DNA from: Siphonodentalium dalli
Taxonomy: Eukaryota > Mollusca > Scaphopoda > Gadilida > Siphonodentaliidae
NCBI GenBank assembly: GCA_032622095.1
Contig: CP136069.1
Span: 46,290,194 to 46,354,193 of the forward strand
Reading direction: 5' to 3'
Length of the DNA: 64,000 nt
A model generated the notes under the pieces. That model was not told the origin of the DNA, did no database searches, and saw nothing but the letters and a program-made list of their open reading frames with translations. The stretch's first letter is position 1, and every line of letters begins with the position of its first letter. Shown here one piece after another: positions 22,566 through 34,231 of this stretch. A program made the translations under genes and the position numbers.

Positions 22566-23869
22566 ACACCGCCTACTATAAGTGAAAATACCACTGGGAG
22601 CCCAGGGTCAGGGTGTCGATCGTTGTGGGGAGCTAGGGTCCAAAGGGTTATTGCGTTATTGGGAATCAGACACCCACCCCAGTCATAGTATGATGACATA
22701 GTAAAATGAACAGATACATATTCCTTGCATTGAAATATAGCTTGGTGCTTGGAAGTAAATGTTATAGGTGAATATCCATACGCTGACCCAACAAATACAT
22801 AACTTTGAATTAAAGGAACCACGTTTGGGCATGACTATGTCGGATTCAGGTAACTACATGTAGTATCCCAAACAAGTTCACTATTTTCGTCGAGTCAACT
22901 GGATATTTATGCCGATCTGCAACCACGCCCCAAATGTTACTATAATAGACAATCGAGAAAGGGAATAGGCTATTTATAGTGATATACATGTACTTTATTC
23001 AGTAGACTAACATGTAAAGACTAGACTGAAAACCCAATTCTCTTGTGGTGCGTATTAGTCAAAATAAAGTAATGTACCACACCTTGCACATGCTATCAGG
23101 GTAAATTGATCAAAATCTGTTGAATTTTGGTTTATGACTGTCATCTTGACACCCAACATGTATTAAGTGGATGAATATTATGAAAATGATCATTGTAGCT
23201 ATACATTATGGTCCCTCTCACATCCTTTGCAAAGTTATGGTCGTTCCCTTTAAAACGTGGCCATAATCATAAAAGACATTTTCAGCAAAATTCCATACTG
23301 CATCCTTTAAAATGAATTTGTCATCCTCAGTAAGGTACTGGGACAACAATAATAGCGTATGTAGTTGCCAGGAGATTAAGTAACGGGGGTGGCAGTAAGA
23401 CAGTCTAGCCTGACTATGCCACCACTCGAATATACAACATAATATTTGTCAAATGTATTATGCATTAATATGTGTATATTTAAATAAAATATCCTATCCT
23501 ATCCTATCCTAACAGGTCTAATAACAAAGTAAGTCACAGTTTGCGACCTTTGAGAATAGTGTTCTGCATATGTGAAAAATTTACCTTTTAAAAAAATATT
23601 TTGATTGCATTTTTGAAAACCACCATTAAGACAGTTCCGAAACAACAAACACGATACTAAAAGTAGTTAAATTTACTTGAAAATATGGTCCAATCTCGCG
23701 AATGTGCATTTTAATGTCAAGTTTAGAGAGGGATAATTGATAATATTCGTAATGTATGTAATTACGATAGATTCAATTAACCACGGTGCATCAGACATGT
23801 TAGGATTCAACGCATGTATACAGCGCAGATCAACAAATATTATTCATCACCACAACTTGGACGCGAATG
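22566..23869. other. Non-coding stretch with pentanucleotide tail
   Basis: No gene is seen. A (TATCC)n run at about 23490-23510 follows an A-rich stretch (TTTAAATAAAA). Such an arrangement is typical of the 3' tail of a LINE or SINE on the plus strand, but no reverse transcriptase was found upstream. Confidence 0.4.
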
Positions 23870-24450
23870 CAGGCAATCACTGGAGCAATATCTACCATTT
23901 AAAATATTTTAGTCGCCATGTTGATGGCTATTTTGAGCTAAAGTGAACAGTTCGGTTGTATTGAGGTGAGATGTTCTTAGGCAATGGCATGCAACATACA
24001 TCGCCCAGTGTCGAACTATGACTTGAATCCCAAATGGCGATTTTTGGTGAAATTTAATACTGAATTTTGTAAAATTGGCCTTTTGGTGCATCGGAAATGG
24101 GTGTGACCCAAATAATGACATAACTCATTGCTCCAGTAATATGTTACCTAGCATGAAACATACACCATAACTCCAGAATTCGCCACTAGCTACTAACAGC
24201 AGAAACTGAATATATCAGTGAAAAATCTAATTTTCCAGTTCCGGTGGCCTTTTTTGGAGGCCATCTTGGACGAGAAGTTCCAATTTTCCCTACAGCGGTG
24301 ACACTATGTCTTGGCTTCAGACATATATAAATATTTGTATACTTTTGACAAAAATTTCTCTCTATAATTCTGATCAAACTAACTTAGTGCCTTGTCTGAA
24401 AAACGGCGGCCATAGTTGACGCCATCTTGTATGGCGTATACGCGTCCACT
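23870..24450. repeat. Diverged relative of the ATGGCGGC long-arm repeat
   Basis: It holds GGAGGCCATCTTGG, AACGGCGGCCAT and GACGCCATCTTG with intervening text that resembles sub-units of the arms at 26570-27960. It is a partial, old copy with no coding potential. Confidence 0.5.
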
Positions 24451-24704
24451 TGTTATGTTAAAATCACTTAAAAGTTGAGGGACATAACAAGGACGAAAAT
24501 TAGTTAGGTAAAGTTAAGTCATGGGGTGCAAGGGTACAGTAGGCTATCAGCTCCCGGACAAATTGCCGAAGTTTTAGGGGAGGGGTGAAACTACCCCTTC
24601 TTATCTGAAAATGCTGCAGAAACCCGTTTCTTAAGTTGTGTTTTTATGTTTAGTATACATCAAGAATGACCATAGTTAATTTCAAGGACGTACGCGAAAA
24701 TGTG

Positions 24705-24935
24705 AATAAAAGTGATTTTTTTAAGTTTTGGGGTTTTTGTCAAAAGACCCCTTCTTATTTGAAAATGCAGCAGATTTCGTGCTCGTACTCGAAAGTTCGT
24801 TTAAATGTTCTATTTTGGGTTTTTGGTGGGCCCCTGCCCTCTTTATGCTGTAATTGTGAAACTTACGAATTGGGTTTGTGCCGTCAGCCCGGTTCTCCCG
24901 ACAATCCGGCACATCAAACTATTCGTAATCAATAG
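24705..24935 (+). repeat. Dispersed repeat, copy 2
   Basis: This is the opposite-orientation partner of 18270-18500, with identity high enough to follow throughout. Its open frames are shared by chance with the repeat and are not considered genes. Confidence 0.6.
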
Positions 24936-25024
24936 TTCGAATAGACGTTCTGGCCTCCCCGACGTTTCTGGTTTTAACACATTGCCTGTTAGATTTAGCT
25001 TCGTCTCGATCCCATACTTCTATT

Positions 25025-25085
25025 GTTATCGCTAACCGACTAAAGCGAATAGGATCTTATCCGGCTAAATGTATAAACACCCCCT
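25025..25085 (-). mobile_element. Isolated end of the composite transposon family
   Basis: In inverse it reads GGGGGTGTTTATACATTTAG and continues through GATAAGATCC and GCGATAACAATAG, matching the left ends at 7336 and 11645. No partner end is found nearby on the plus side. Confidence 0.6.
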
Positions 25086-26569
25086 CAGATTGGTCGTCCG
25101 CTAAAATAAGTATCATCAGCCGTGAGTCTATTTTATTAGCCAATTATTCACATCTTCTCAACTCTTCCAAATTTGGTTTGAATTTCATGCCATTTGAGAA
25201 TGAGGCTGAGTCTTTGTTTTGAACTTATTTTACTGCATCGTAATATCGTAACCTTCACTCCTCTAACTTACGCCCGCTGAATTTCGCTCCGCAAGGGTCC
25301 TACTAAAAGCCGATCTCGCCCATCCGCACACGACCGCACCTCCCCACGCAGGGATCCGAGCGAGATGGGTCAATCACTATCGTGCAGAATAGACCTGTAT
25401 GTACCAGCAGCGCATGTGTTGATTTATTCACTTCCACTACAGCTAGCGACTTTCCCGATAGCCCATGGATGCAGAGATGTATTCGCTATATGATATGGTG
25501 CCCTTTTCAGTGGTCAGACAGACAGGGGAGGTGCGATCGGTACCTTTTTGGATTTTGCGTACCTAACGGAACCGACAGCAAGCGTCAATCGTGGCGTGTC
25601 GGCTCTAGCTCGACTTGGGGATTGGAACTTAGGTACATAACGGTCTATTATGCACGATAGCCCATCTCTATGCCCATCTCTCTCGGACCCCTGGTGGAGG
25701 TGCGGTCGGTGCGGTTGGCTTTTATTGTGACCGCTCCACACATACTCTCTATACTTCATTAACGCCACCGGTGTATTCTGTGCTTGAAAATATAATAACC
25801 ACTGGTCCAATGGGGGAATAGGTCGATGTAAAAGCTGCAGTGGTACTCCTAATGGGTCGCTTTAAAAGCTGTAGTCTTACCCCGAATGCGGTATCAATAA
25901 TGGTTATTTTTGGGGGGGGGGGGTGTTGTCCTAAGATATGCCAAACAATAATATGTAAGTCATATATTTGATTTTAGTTTACTTTATTTTACTTTAGTTT
26001 ATTTATTTAGTTTAGTAAAAAGGAAATAGTATTCAATTAACTGATAGCCTGAAAATAAATTATAACCCATCGGGAGCCCCTGGGGTATAGTGAAGTGACT
26101 TATATGGGTAATTTTAATTGTAGTGCGCGTGTCTGTTCTGTTGGAGTAATCGCGATCTTTTTATTTTCTGGTCATATACACAATGTGTTTGTACAGATGC
26201 ATGTATCGTGACTCGACTCGTTTTCGTGGTCATATAGGCCCTATATAACCTACATGTATGATCACGAAAACGAGCAGAGTCGCGAAATCTGATAGAATTC
26301 CCGGAATCGTACATTCACTTTCAATTGTATAACATTCTCTGAATCTGCGGAATGCCCAGAATTGTACTTTCACTTTCAATTGGATTCTCCGAATTTGATA
26401 GAATTTTCACTTTCACTGTTCATTTTTACCACGCAAAGCGACCTTAGTTGACACAGATATATGACACACTGGCTGAGTCCATGACACATATAATAGTTTA
26501 TGTAGCATTGCTTCTTTCATTTAATTAAAGCTCATCTCGTTAAAACGCATGTTAATCGTATTTGTTTAC
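25086..26569. other. Non-coding stretch with small hairpin
   Basis: No gene is seen. There is a run of 12 G at about 25912-25923, and an inverted repeat at 26209-26284 built on CTCGTTTTCGTGGTCAT and its inverse. TTCACTTTCAATTG occurs twice near 26315 and 26370. Confidence 0.45.
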
Positions 26570-27960
26570 AAATTGCATTTCAGTTTTGACAAACTATTTA
26601 TTGAGGCAGAAGTGAGTTTGTTTGAAGCGAATTTTATCTCACTTGTAGTAGAGGCTCTTATGTCCATTTTTTGGCTCCCGTGTGCATTTTGTGAAGAAAT
26701 ATAGCCACTATGCTCTTGATGTTGCTTGATATCTCGGGCACCAGAAAACAAATGTTAGGCACCTGGGGGTCGCGACTGGGTGGATTTATGACGTCATCAA
26801 GATGGCCGCCATCCAAAATTTCAGAGTAGGCACTGAATCAGTTTGATTAATAGCTAGTTGTGAATTTATGATAGGAAATATAATATTTCTCTACTGTTGT
26901 GATACTATGATAACAAGCTTCACTTTGAAAGAAAATTTGACCACATTTAACTAAGATGGCCGCCAAAATGGCGACCGAAGTTCGGGGAAATGATGAATTT
27001 TCACACATGTCTCTTAAAACATTTACGGTTATTTGAAATCGGTAGCTAATAGCAACTTAATTTTAAATACGTTTGAATACCTAACCATTTGAACATGATA
27101 ATATGTCATACTTTGGGTCCTATTCCTACAAAATATCGTCAAAATGTTAATTCATAAATATGCTATGAAATTTTACCAAATATCGATTTTGTAATTCGAG
27201 CCAGGTGTTAGCCAGAAAATAGCTGAATTTGATGACAAATATTTGCAACAGGTTTAAACATATAGATTGTCATATAATTACAACAAAAATAGTGCATCTG
27301 TATTCAAGATAGCGACCAAAATGGTTGCCAAAATTGATAAATCACTAAAATTTGTCAAATGTTCTTTGATATCACTCCTAATGTGCGATTTAGTGAATAT
27401 AGGTGAATATATTTGCTCCGTGTTGGCGTAATAACATGGAGATATGAAACAGTATGAATAGTTTGTGAACAATGGCTGTTCATACTCCAGAATTCGAGAG
27501 AATGAAACGACGAAAATGAGATGAAATCATCAAAATGACAACAATAAACAATTTCAGAGTTGGCATTGAGTCTGGGAGGAAAATTTATATAGTGAAATTC
27601 GCGACCAATAATACCATTGGATCACACTTCCTCTTGAGGTGCAATTTGGACCTCAAAATACAAGATGGCTCCCAAAACGGCGCCGAAATTCTAATAATTG
27701 ATGATTTTTCACACTCGCCTATTAAATTATTCACAGCGGTAACATATTATTATCCATATGAATATAAATTCAGGATGGTGACTCAGATGGTTACCAAAAT
27801 GGAGAAATCATCCAAATTTGCTAGTTTTCATTGATAATGCTCCTAAGGTGGGTTTCAGTGACTACTGGTAAGCACATTTGTTGACAAAAGTGCCAGGAAT
27901 GCTGATACAATCTGATACAATATGAATATTTTGCGAACAGTAGCTGCTTATATCCGAGAT
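26570..27960 (+). repeat. Left arm of a 5.7-kb long-inverted-repeat element
   Basis: This arm pairs in inverse with 30870-32243. The outer part is clearest: GTAGAGGCTCTTATG..., CACCAGAAAACAAATGTTAG, GTCGCGACTGGGTGGATTTA, TGACGTCATCAAGATGGC. The arm itself is a series of roughly 350-bp sub-units, each with an AAGATGGC(C/G)GCC-like block followed by an AT-rich stretch (about 26954, 27305, 27661, 27773). Confidence 0.8.
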
Positions 27961-30869
27961 TTCATGTTAATGGAAACAGAAAACATGAAAAGTAGATAAA
28001 TTCATCTGATGTTGACCTATTTGAAAATATCCAAATCTGAATATATTCTGATTAAATTCATCATTACATGTACATCGGATATGTCCTGATTGGGTGACTC
28101 GACTGGAGAAAAATCCCTACCTCGGCAATAAGGCTGTCGGTACTGAGCAATACTTTAATTACTACCCCTTGATATCGCCCCCCTTATGGGGTTTGGATAA
28201 GAATTTTTCACTTGATTCCTGTATTGCTCATGTAATGCCATCATACTAAGTCAATTCTACCGAAATTCAGCTGCTCACGGAAATTAATTAAATGTACATC
28301 ACACAATGCAGTACCCAAAACAGTAGCGGCATATAATGCGTTGACATTACATACATCTTCCATGTTAACAAGCGTAATAATTAGTTTATACTAAGTCCAA
28401 ATATAAGAATAGAAGCTAATATTTGTGTGATTCGTTCTTATTAATATACATGTACGAAAACGCAGGGTTTACTTTTGTGAAACTGAGAAAATTTAGAATT
28501 GCTCGTCCTTGAATAACATCTAGATCAAATTGTGTGTGCATCAGGGGATTATATGACAGTAATTGCTTTGTCGCAGACCACCAAACGAGAGCGTGTTCAG
28601 ATGTGAGCTATATGTGTCTTCTGCGAAGAAGAATCGCATTGGTGGATTTCTACCAGACCTCTGCTTATTACATGCGATATATAGCGACTAGAGATAAATT
28701 ATGTTCATGTTCGTACCAAAACTGAAACTGCTGTGGAGCTCTGGACAGCTCATAGGTCAACTCACTGACACCACACCCAAGATTTGCGAAAGCGTGATCA
28801 AACTAGGATAGAAAGATAGCCTAATATAATGAGTTCAATTGGCATACATGTGTATTTGAGTTCCACAGAAATAGTTTTCTGGACATCGCATATACTGCAA
28901 ATTCGTTCCGTGTATGATCCCCATCTTCCTGTGCAGAACTTATGCACTCATCAAGTTTATATTAGATACACCCATGTCATATTTGCACATGTGTTATCGA
29001 AGTTTTTTCATGCTTGCGTTATGCGGTCTCATCAAAATATCATACAAGAAACATATTCACACCAAATTTTCTTTAAATGCCTGCATTTCTGTAATTGCAT
29101 CGGCTATCGGCAATGTTCCAGATAAAATTGATGATAATTTCTCGCACCAATGCACAGTTCGACTTGGCTGTAGAGGCAATTCAACTCACCAACATGTTGA
29201 GGTACATGTATTATTATTGGGTGGAAAGTTTGTAGAATTCTTTCCAGATGTTTTTTGCAGGAACATTTTATATCCCACTACAATGAAATCAGGTCTGCAG
29301 AAAACTCAGGTCGTTAAACGTTGAAATCTTATACCTTCCTGAGCAATAGTCAATTTCAGTTATGGACTCTTCAAATAACTAACAATCCACAATCTTCTCT
29401 CAATTCAAGCATAACATTGTTATCTATTACTTCCAACTTTTGCGCAGTATCTATATTCCAAACTTGTAATGGGCCCACTTGTGGATCCGACTATTATGGT
29501 TGTACGGTTTGCCAGCAAATTCTATAAACTACATTTGTTCGATGGAAACAATTAAAGGATTTCGTTCGATATTGCGGGGTTTCTGCGATTCGAAGTCCTT
29601 TACTTTCTGTGAACTAACAGTTGATGTATAATGCTAATGAATGTCCCCATGTGGACGTTTTGTAAGAAATCTTAATAAACGTTCCATTAAATGATCTTGA
29701 TACCCGTCACTGTTTTCATAACTTCGATGCACCACCATATGGCATGGACCAAAGATGAGCTTCTGGTGTTTCGATGAGGCATTTCATCACTAAATATCCA
29801 GGCACTAGGCATAGGCATTTTGATTTCACGATATTTTTTCGTTGACAACCAGGAAGAAGTTGAGGAGCCGTTATTGTCGCTTGCTGGACTCGACATGGAG
29901 AATGACAAATCTTAGGCAATTTTTGCCCGATACTGATGTTTTGACATATTCTAAAATAAACTGACAAGCATTAACTCGGTTATATGCACAGTTCTGTTAG
30001 ACTACATCGAAGTGAATATGCAATGTATCTGCTATGAGGTCAGCGGCCGTATTGAAATGTATTTATTAAATCTGTATTATGGGCTCTCCATTCCCACAAC
30101 CGAAGCAAACATTATATATGGAGTCTCTGATATGCAGTCGGAGAGTTTTGTGGTGAGCTCTGTTAGCTTGCGAGATGAGTTTGTAATTCAACTGTAGTTG
30201 CTGGTGTGAGTTGGTTGTAGATATACTACCAGCAATGTGACCATCTATTGGACGAAGTAACAAGAGTGGTACATGTGCTGACTCACGTCTTGAGAAGTGT
30301 GACAAACGAATTTCGTGTGATGAAACACAGATATGCCAAAAACAAGAAACTGAACAATGCAATATCCCCTTATTGTATCTTATTAGCTGTTTCATAATTA
30401 GATACGAAATAGTGTTTGCACTAACAAGTAATGCTTGTGTATTTCTAAGTTGAGCTATTATATTTCCCGGTGGCAGTATGATAGCAATGCAACTTCGACT
30501 TCGATGAAGTCAATGTGTCCAAACGAAATAATATAGCCATCAAGTTGGATTTCTGTCTGTATTATGACTGCAGGGATTCTTTTGCGTTCAAGTACTCGTT
30601 ATGCTCTTATAATGATACAGTCAGCACATATCCGGTTTGACTTCCTTCCCAGGAAACGGGCAGGATCGGTTAAATTATATTCGGCAATTTCATGTTAGGT
30701 TTCTAAGAGGCCATTCTGATATATTCTCGATTATAAACAAACTATGTTTGGTCAAACATAGTCACAATATACCTTAACATGATAGTATCTAATTTAGATG
30801 GGGCGAATATATCCACCTCCTTTGCTAAATGCCGTTTGAGAACATAAACATTTGTCACATTTTATAACT
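27961..30869. other. Central segment of the long-inverted-repeat element
   Basis: About 2.9 kb lies between the arms. Overlapping short frames occur at 28829-29324 (plus) and 29687-29967 (minus). They change frame repeatedly and show no motif I can name. If the element once had a transposase it would have been here, but it is now unrecognisable. A 10-bp-arm hairpin (ACTATGTTTG) lies near 30739-30762. Confidence 0.4.
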
Positions 30870-32243
30870 GTGAAATTTGGCGGCCATTCTGGCGATCATC
30901 TTGGGTCAAATAGATCAATGTCGAGTGTAATTGAATGACACTAACGATATTTAAAACTGTGTACACTTTTGTTTATTTTATTATGCCTATTTCTGTCCAA
31001 TGTGTATCTAGAACCTCGAGAAACAAGTTTATTTGTGAAATTACATAGCGCATTATGGACAACAATTAGACACAAATTACAGCATAATGTGTTATCCAAA
31101 GTACTTGGTGTCATAACTGATCAAAACAAAGACAGTTCACAAATAACCGAAAATGATGTAAGGGGCATTTGTAACAATTCAACACATTTCTATATTTCGG
31201 TCGCCATTTTGACAGCCATCTTGGTTTTTTATCAATCTTGTTCTTTCAAAAGGAAGCTTGGCGCAATTTTATCATTGCCGTAGAAATATTGTTCATTTTC
31301 TGTGTTAAATTTTCTTCCTCGCTTAGTGCCCATTCTGCAATTTTGTGTGGCTGACATGAAGATGATTTGACATAATTTTCGTGGTATAATTCTGTTGAAT
31401 TCTCGGGTATAAGTAGATATATGGTTAACCAAATTTACAAATTATTCCATAAGTCCATGGATTTCCGCGAAAAAGTAGCACATAGTCACATATATTTACT
31501 TTTCCCCAACACATGAGTGATATCAATAAAAATTGGACAGATTTTGGTGATTTCTCCATTTTGGCAGCCATCTTGGTCGCCATCTTAAACGAAAATGCAC
31601 TATTTTCAGTGTAACTCTATGGCAATTTACATATTTAAAACATTTTTACATTATCTTCATCAAATTCAGTTATTTTCTGTTCAACTCTTGGCTAGAATCA
31701 CATAATTGAATTTTGGTTAACTTTCATAGCACGTTTTTTAATTCACATTTTAAAGATAGCTGACACGAATGAGATCCGAAATATGACATATTATGTTGTA
31801 GAAATGGTTGGATACTAGAATTTATTCAAATGTAGGTCTTTATTCGTTACAAATTTCAAACATCGGTTAATGATTTAAGAGGAAAGTGTGAAAAATCATC
31901 AATTTTCCGAATTTCGGTCGCCATTTTGGCGGCCATCTTGGTTTATGGTGGCCACCTTTTCTGTCAAATGGAAGTATGGTGTATTAGTTTCACGTCAGTG
32001 GTGAGATAATCAAATTTCTATATTAAATTCACAAGTAGATATTAATCAAACTGACTCAGTGCATACTGTGAAATTGTGTATGGCGGCCATCTTGATGACG
32101 TCATAAATCCACCCAGTCGCGACCCCAAGGTGTCTAACATTTGTTTTCTGGTGCCTGAGATTGGTATAGTCGCTATAATTCTTCACAAAGTGCACACGGG
32201 AGTACATAAGAGCCTCTACTATTGACCCCTGAACTGAAAATTT
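30870..32243 (-). repeat. Right arm of the 5.7-kb long-inverted-repeat element
   Basis: This is the inverse of 26570-27960, diverged with small indels. It contains repeated GCCATTTTGGCGGCCATCTT and close variants (about 30880, 31200, 31557, 31918, 32083). The outer limit is set by the loss of matching after about 32243. Confidence 0.8.
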
Positions 32244-33435
32244 CCGTAACCGGTTCGTACAAAGATAATTGATAACGGCAATATTTAATAAATTATTTAC
32301 CTTGTTTATGTCAAACGTTCTTGATTATTATACATATATGTATGGCCAATTACTTATAGTATATTAGCCTGTGAATGAGCCAAAATAATTGTGTCCTAAA
32401 CCAAACAGATATCAGTATAATTATCAATTGCTTTGTCGATAAAACCACGTGCGTCTTGTTTCTATTCTCGTAGGATGCCTTGATCCTGGTAATAAACATT
32501 CTGATTCATTGTAGACGGGAGCTATTTATCTCGTCATCTAATGCCTTGTACTTCCCGTCGTCGTGACCGAGGAATTCCTGCGATGATAACATCTTTTCCT
32601 TCTCAGTAGCAACTTTACTTCGTTAATCCTTCACTTTGATGAGTTAATCGTAATCGCGCATTCCCGAGTACCATGCAGTATCTTTAGTTTAGAACAACCC
32701 AATTGCGAACCCGTGTCGCGGCATGTGTACTGATGCCTGCATTCTTTTTAACCTTTCCAATGCTAAATGGTTTCTCCAATTCAGTTGTAAAAATATACAT
32801 TGGCATGGTATATTATTCATTTGGAGGGGTGTACATGTAATAAAAGCAGACGATAGACAGAAAAACAGATAACACAAGAGCAGAATGATTCACAGTCAAA
32901 AGTCATTGATGGGAAATGTTCAGATAATAAGTTCAACAAACAATTGAAAAGTTATCGGTGAAACTTCACCCGCCAGAAACACGATTCAGTTCCCTTCCTT
33001 GAATATATAGTATTGCCAATTTTTGGACTTTTAAATTGTCTGAGTTTTCATTAGTTTTGTTCATTCGGATTTTTATCAGAGAACTTTCCCATTCTAAAAC
33101 ATTATGTCTAATAATTACATATACCATTCAATTATTCGGGTAATTTTTGTATATATCATTTCCCACACACTGCATGTGTTCGTTAAGTAATGGTCAGAAA
33201 CACCCGATTGTCAAATATATTCGCATTGTTTAATACTGCGACATAAATTACATGATTGTGCTATTCACTGGTGGTCCCAAAAGCGCCGGTCAACCGTGTA
33301 TAGTTACGCTAATCACGTCGATCGAGTTATGTCATGCGTCGAGCAGTGTTTCCATGTGGCTCTATATGAAGCTAATGCAATTTTCAAGTTTTAATTGACA
33401 ATAAACGCGTCTTATATTATTAAATTGTTCACATC
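32244..33435. other. Non-coding stretch
   Basis: Nothing recognisable. Short open frames only. Confidence 0.4.
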
Positions 33436-33439
33436 CTCT

Positions 33440-33690
33440 CAGCGCTTCCCTTGCCATAGAAAAAATTCACATATCCAAACTACACTATCGATAGAGTTCC
33501 CTCCCTTGGCACAGCCAGAAAACACACCCGAACTACACGATAGAGTTATATCCCTTGCCACAGAAAGGGAACTTACACCCAAACTACACTATCGATAGAG
33601 TTCTCTCCCTTGTCATAACCAGTGAACACACCCAAACTCCACGACCGTGTTCTCTCCCTCATCACTGCCATGGAAACATACCATGACATG
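33440..33690. repeat. Minisatellite, about 52-bp unit
   Basis: GATAGAGTT(C/A)(C/T)(C/A)TCCCTTG with following CACACCCRAACTACAC recurs at about 33490, 33540, 33595 and 33646. A solitary unit lies at about 34670-34715, next to the palindrome complex. Confidence 0.7.
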
Positions 33691-33829
33691 TCTGTCAGTA
33701 TTTCTTACCTTTCTCTTATTGTATGGTTATTTAGGGTGTTAGGGTGTGCGCTATATGATGATCACACGACGGAGAATTTAGTATTCTTTTATTGAACAAA
33801 TAACGAAATTCAAGAGGTGACAGTCACGA

Positions 33830-33940
33830 TTCAACCCCCAAGGGACCCCACTATACTGACCGTGTCATCAATGTGGCGTGCATCACGATGTACGCCAAGT
33901 TGGTGACACGGTCAGTATAGTGGGGTCCCTTGGGGTTGAA
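33830..33940. repeat. Hairpin with about 37-bp arms
   Basis: The arms are 33830-33867 and 33904-33940 and differ by one base in a C/G run. They share AGGGACCCCACTATACTGAC and its inverse. The loop contains a further TGGCGT / ACGCCA pairing. It is probably a very small foldback element. Confidence 0.85.
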
Positions 33941-34231
33941 TAGTAAAAATTTTAGTGACAAAAAGACAGAAACTTTAACGATATGTTGCTTAGTTATAGG
34001 GAAACTTTTGGAGGGGATGCCCGGGTGGGGGGAGTCCTTCTCGGATAAAATAAGGTTTCCATGCAACGGAATCAAATATTTGGAAACAAGTTAGAAAGGC
34101 AACTGTTGAGAACAGAACTATGCAATGAGCCTTGTGTTTGAAGAAATGTTAACTCATAGTGCAATCAATGGTCTATCAAACGGACAAAGTCATTATGACA
34201 ACTATAGGGTCAATTTCAATTACTAAGAGTG

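Noticed and set aside
28829-29324. Overlapping 98- and 136-codon frames in the long-inverted-repeat element
   Set aside because: No motif could be named and the frames lack a consistent reading; described only as an unrecognised central segment.
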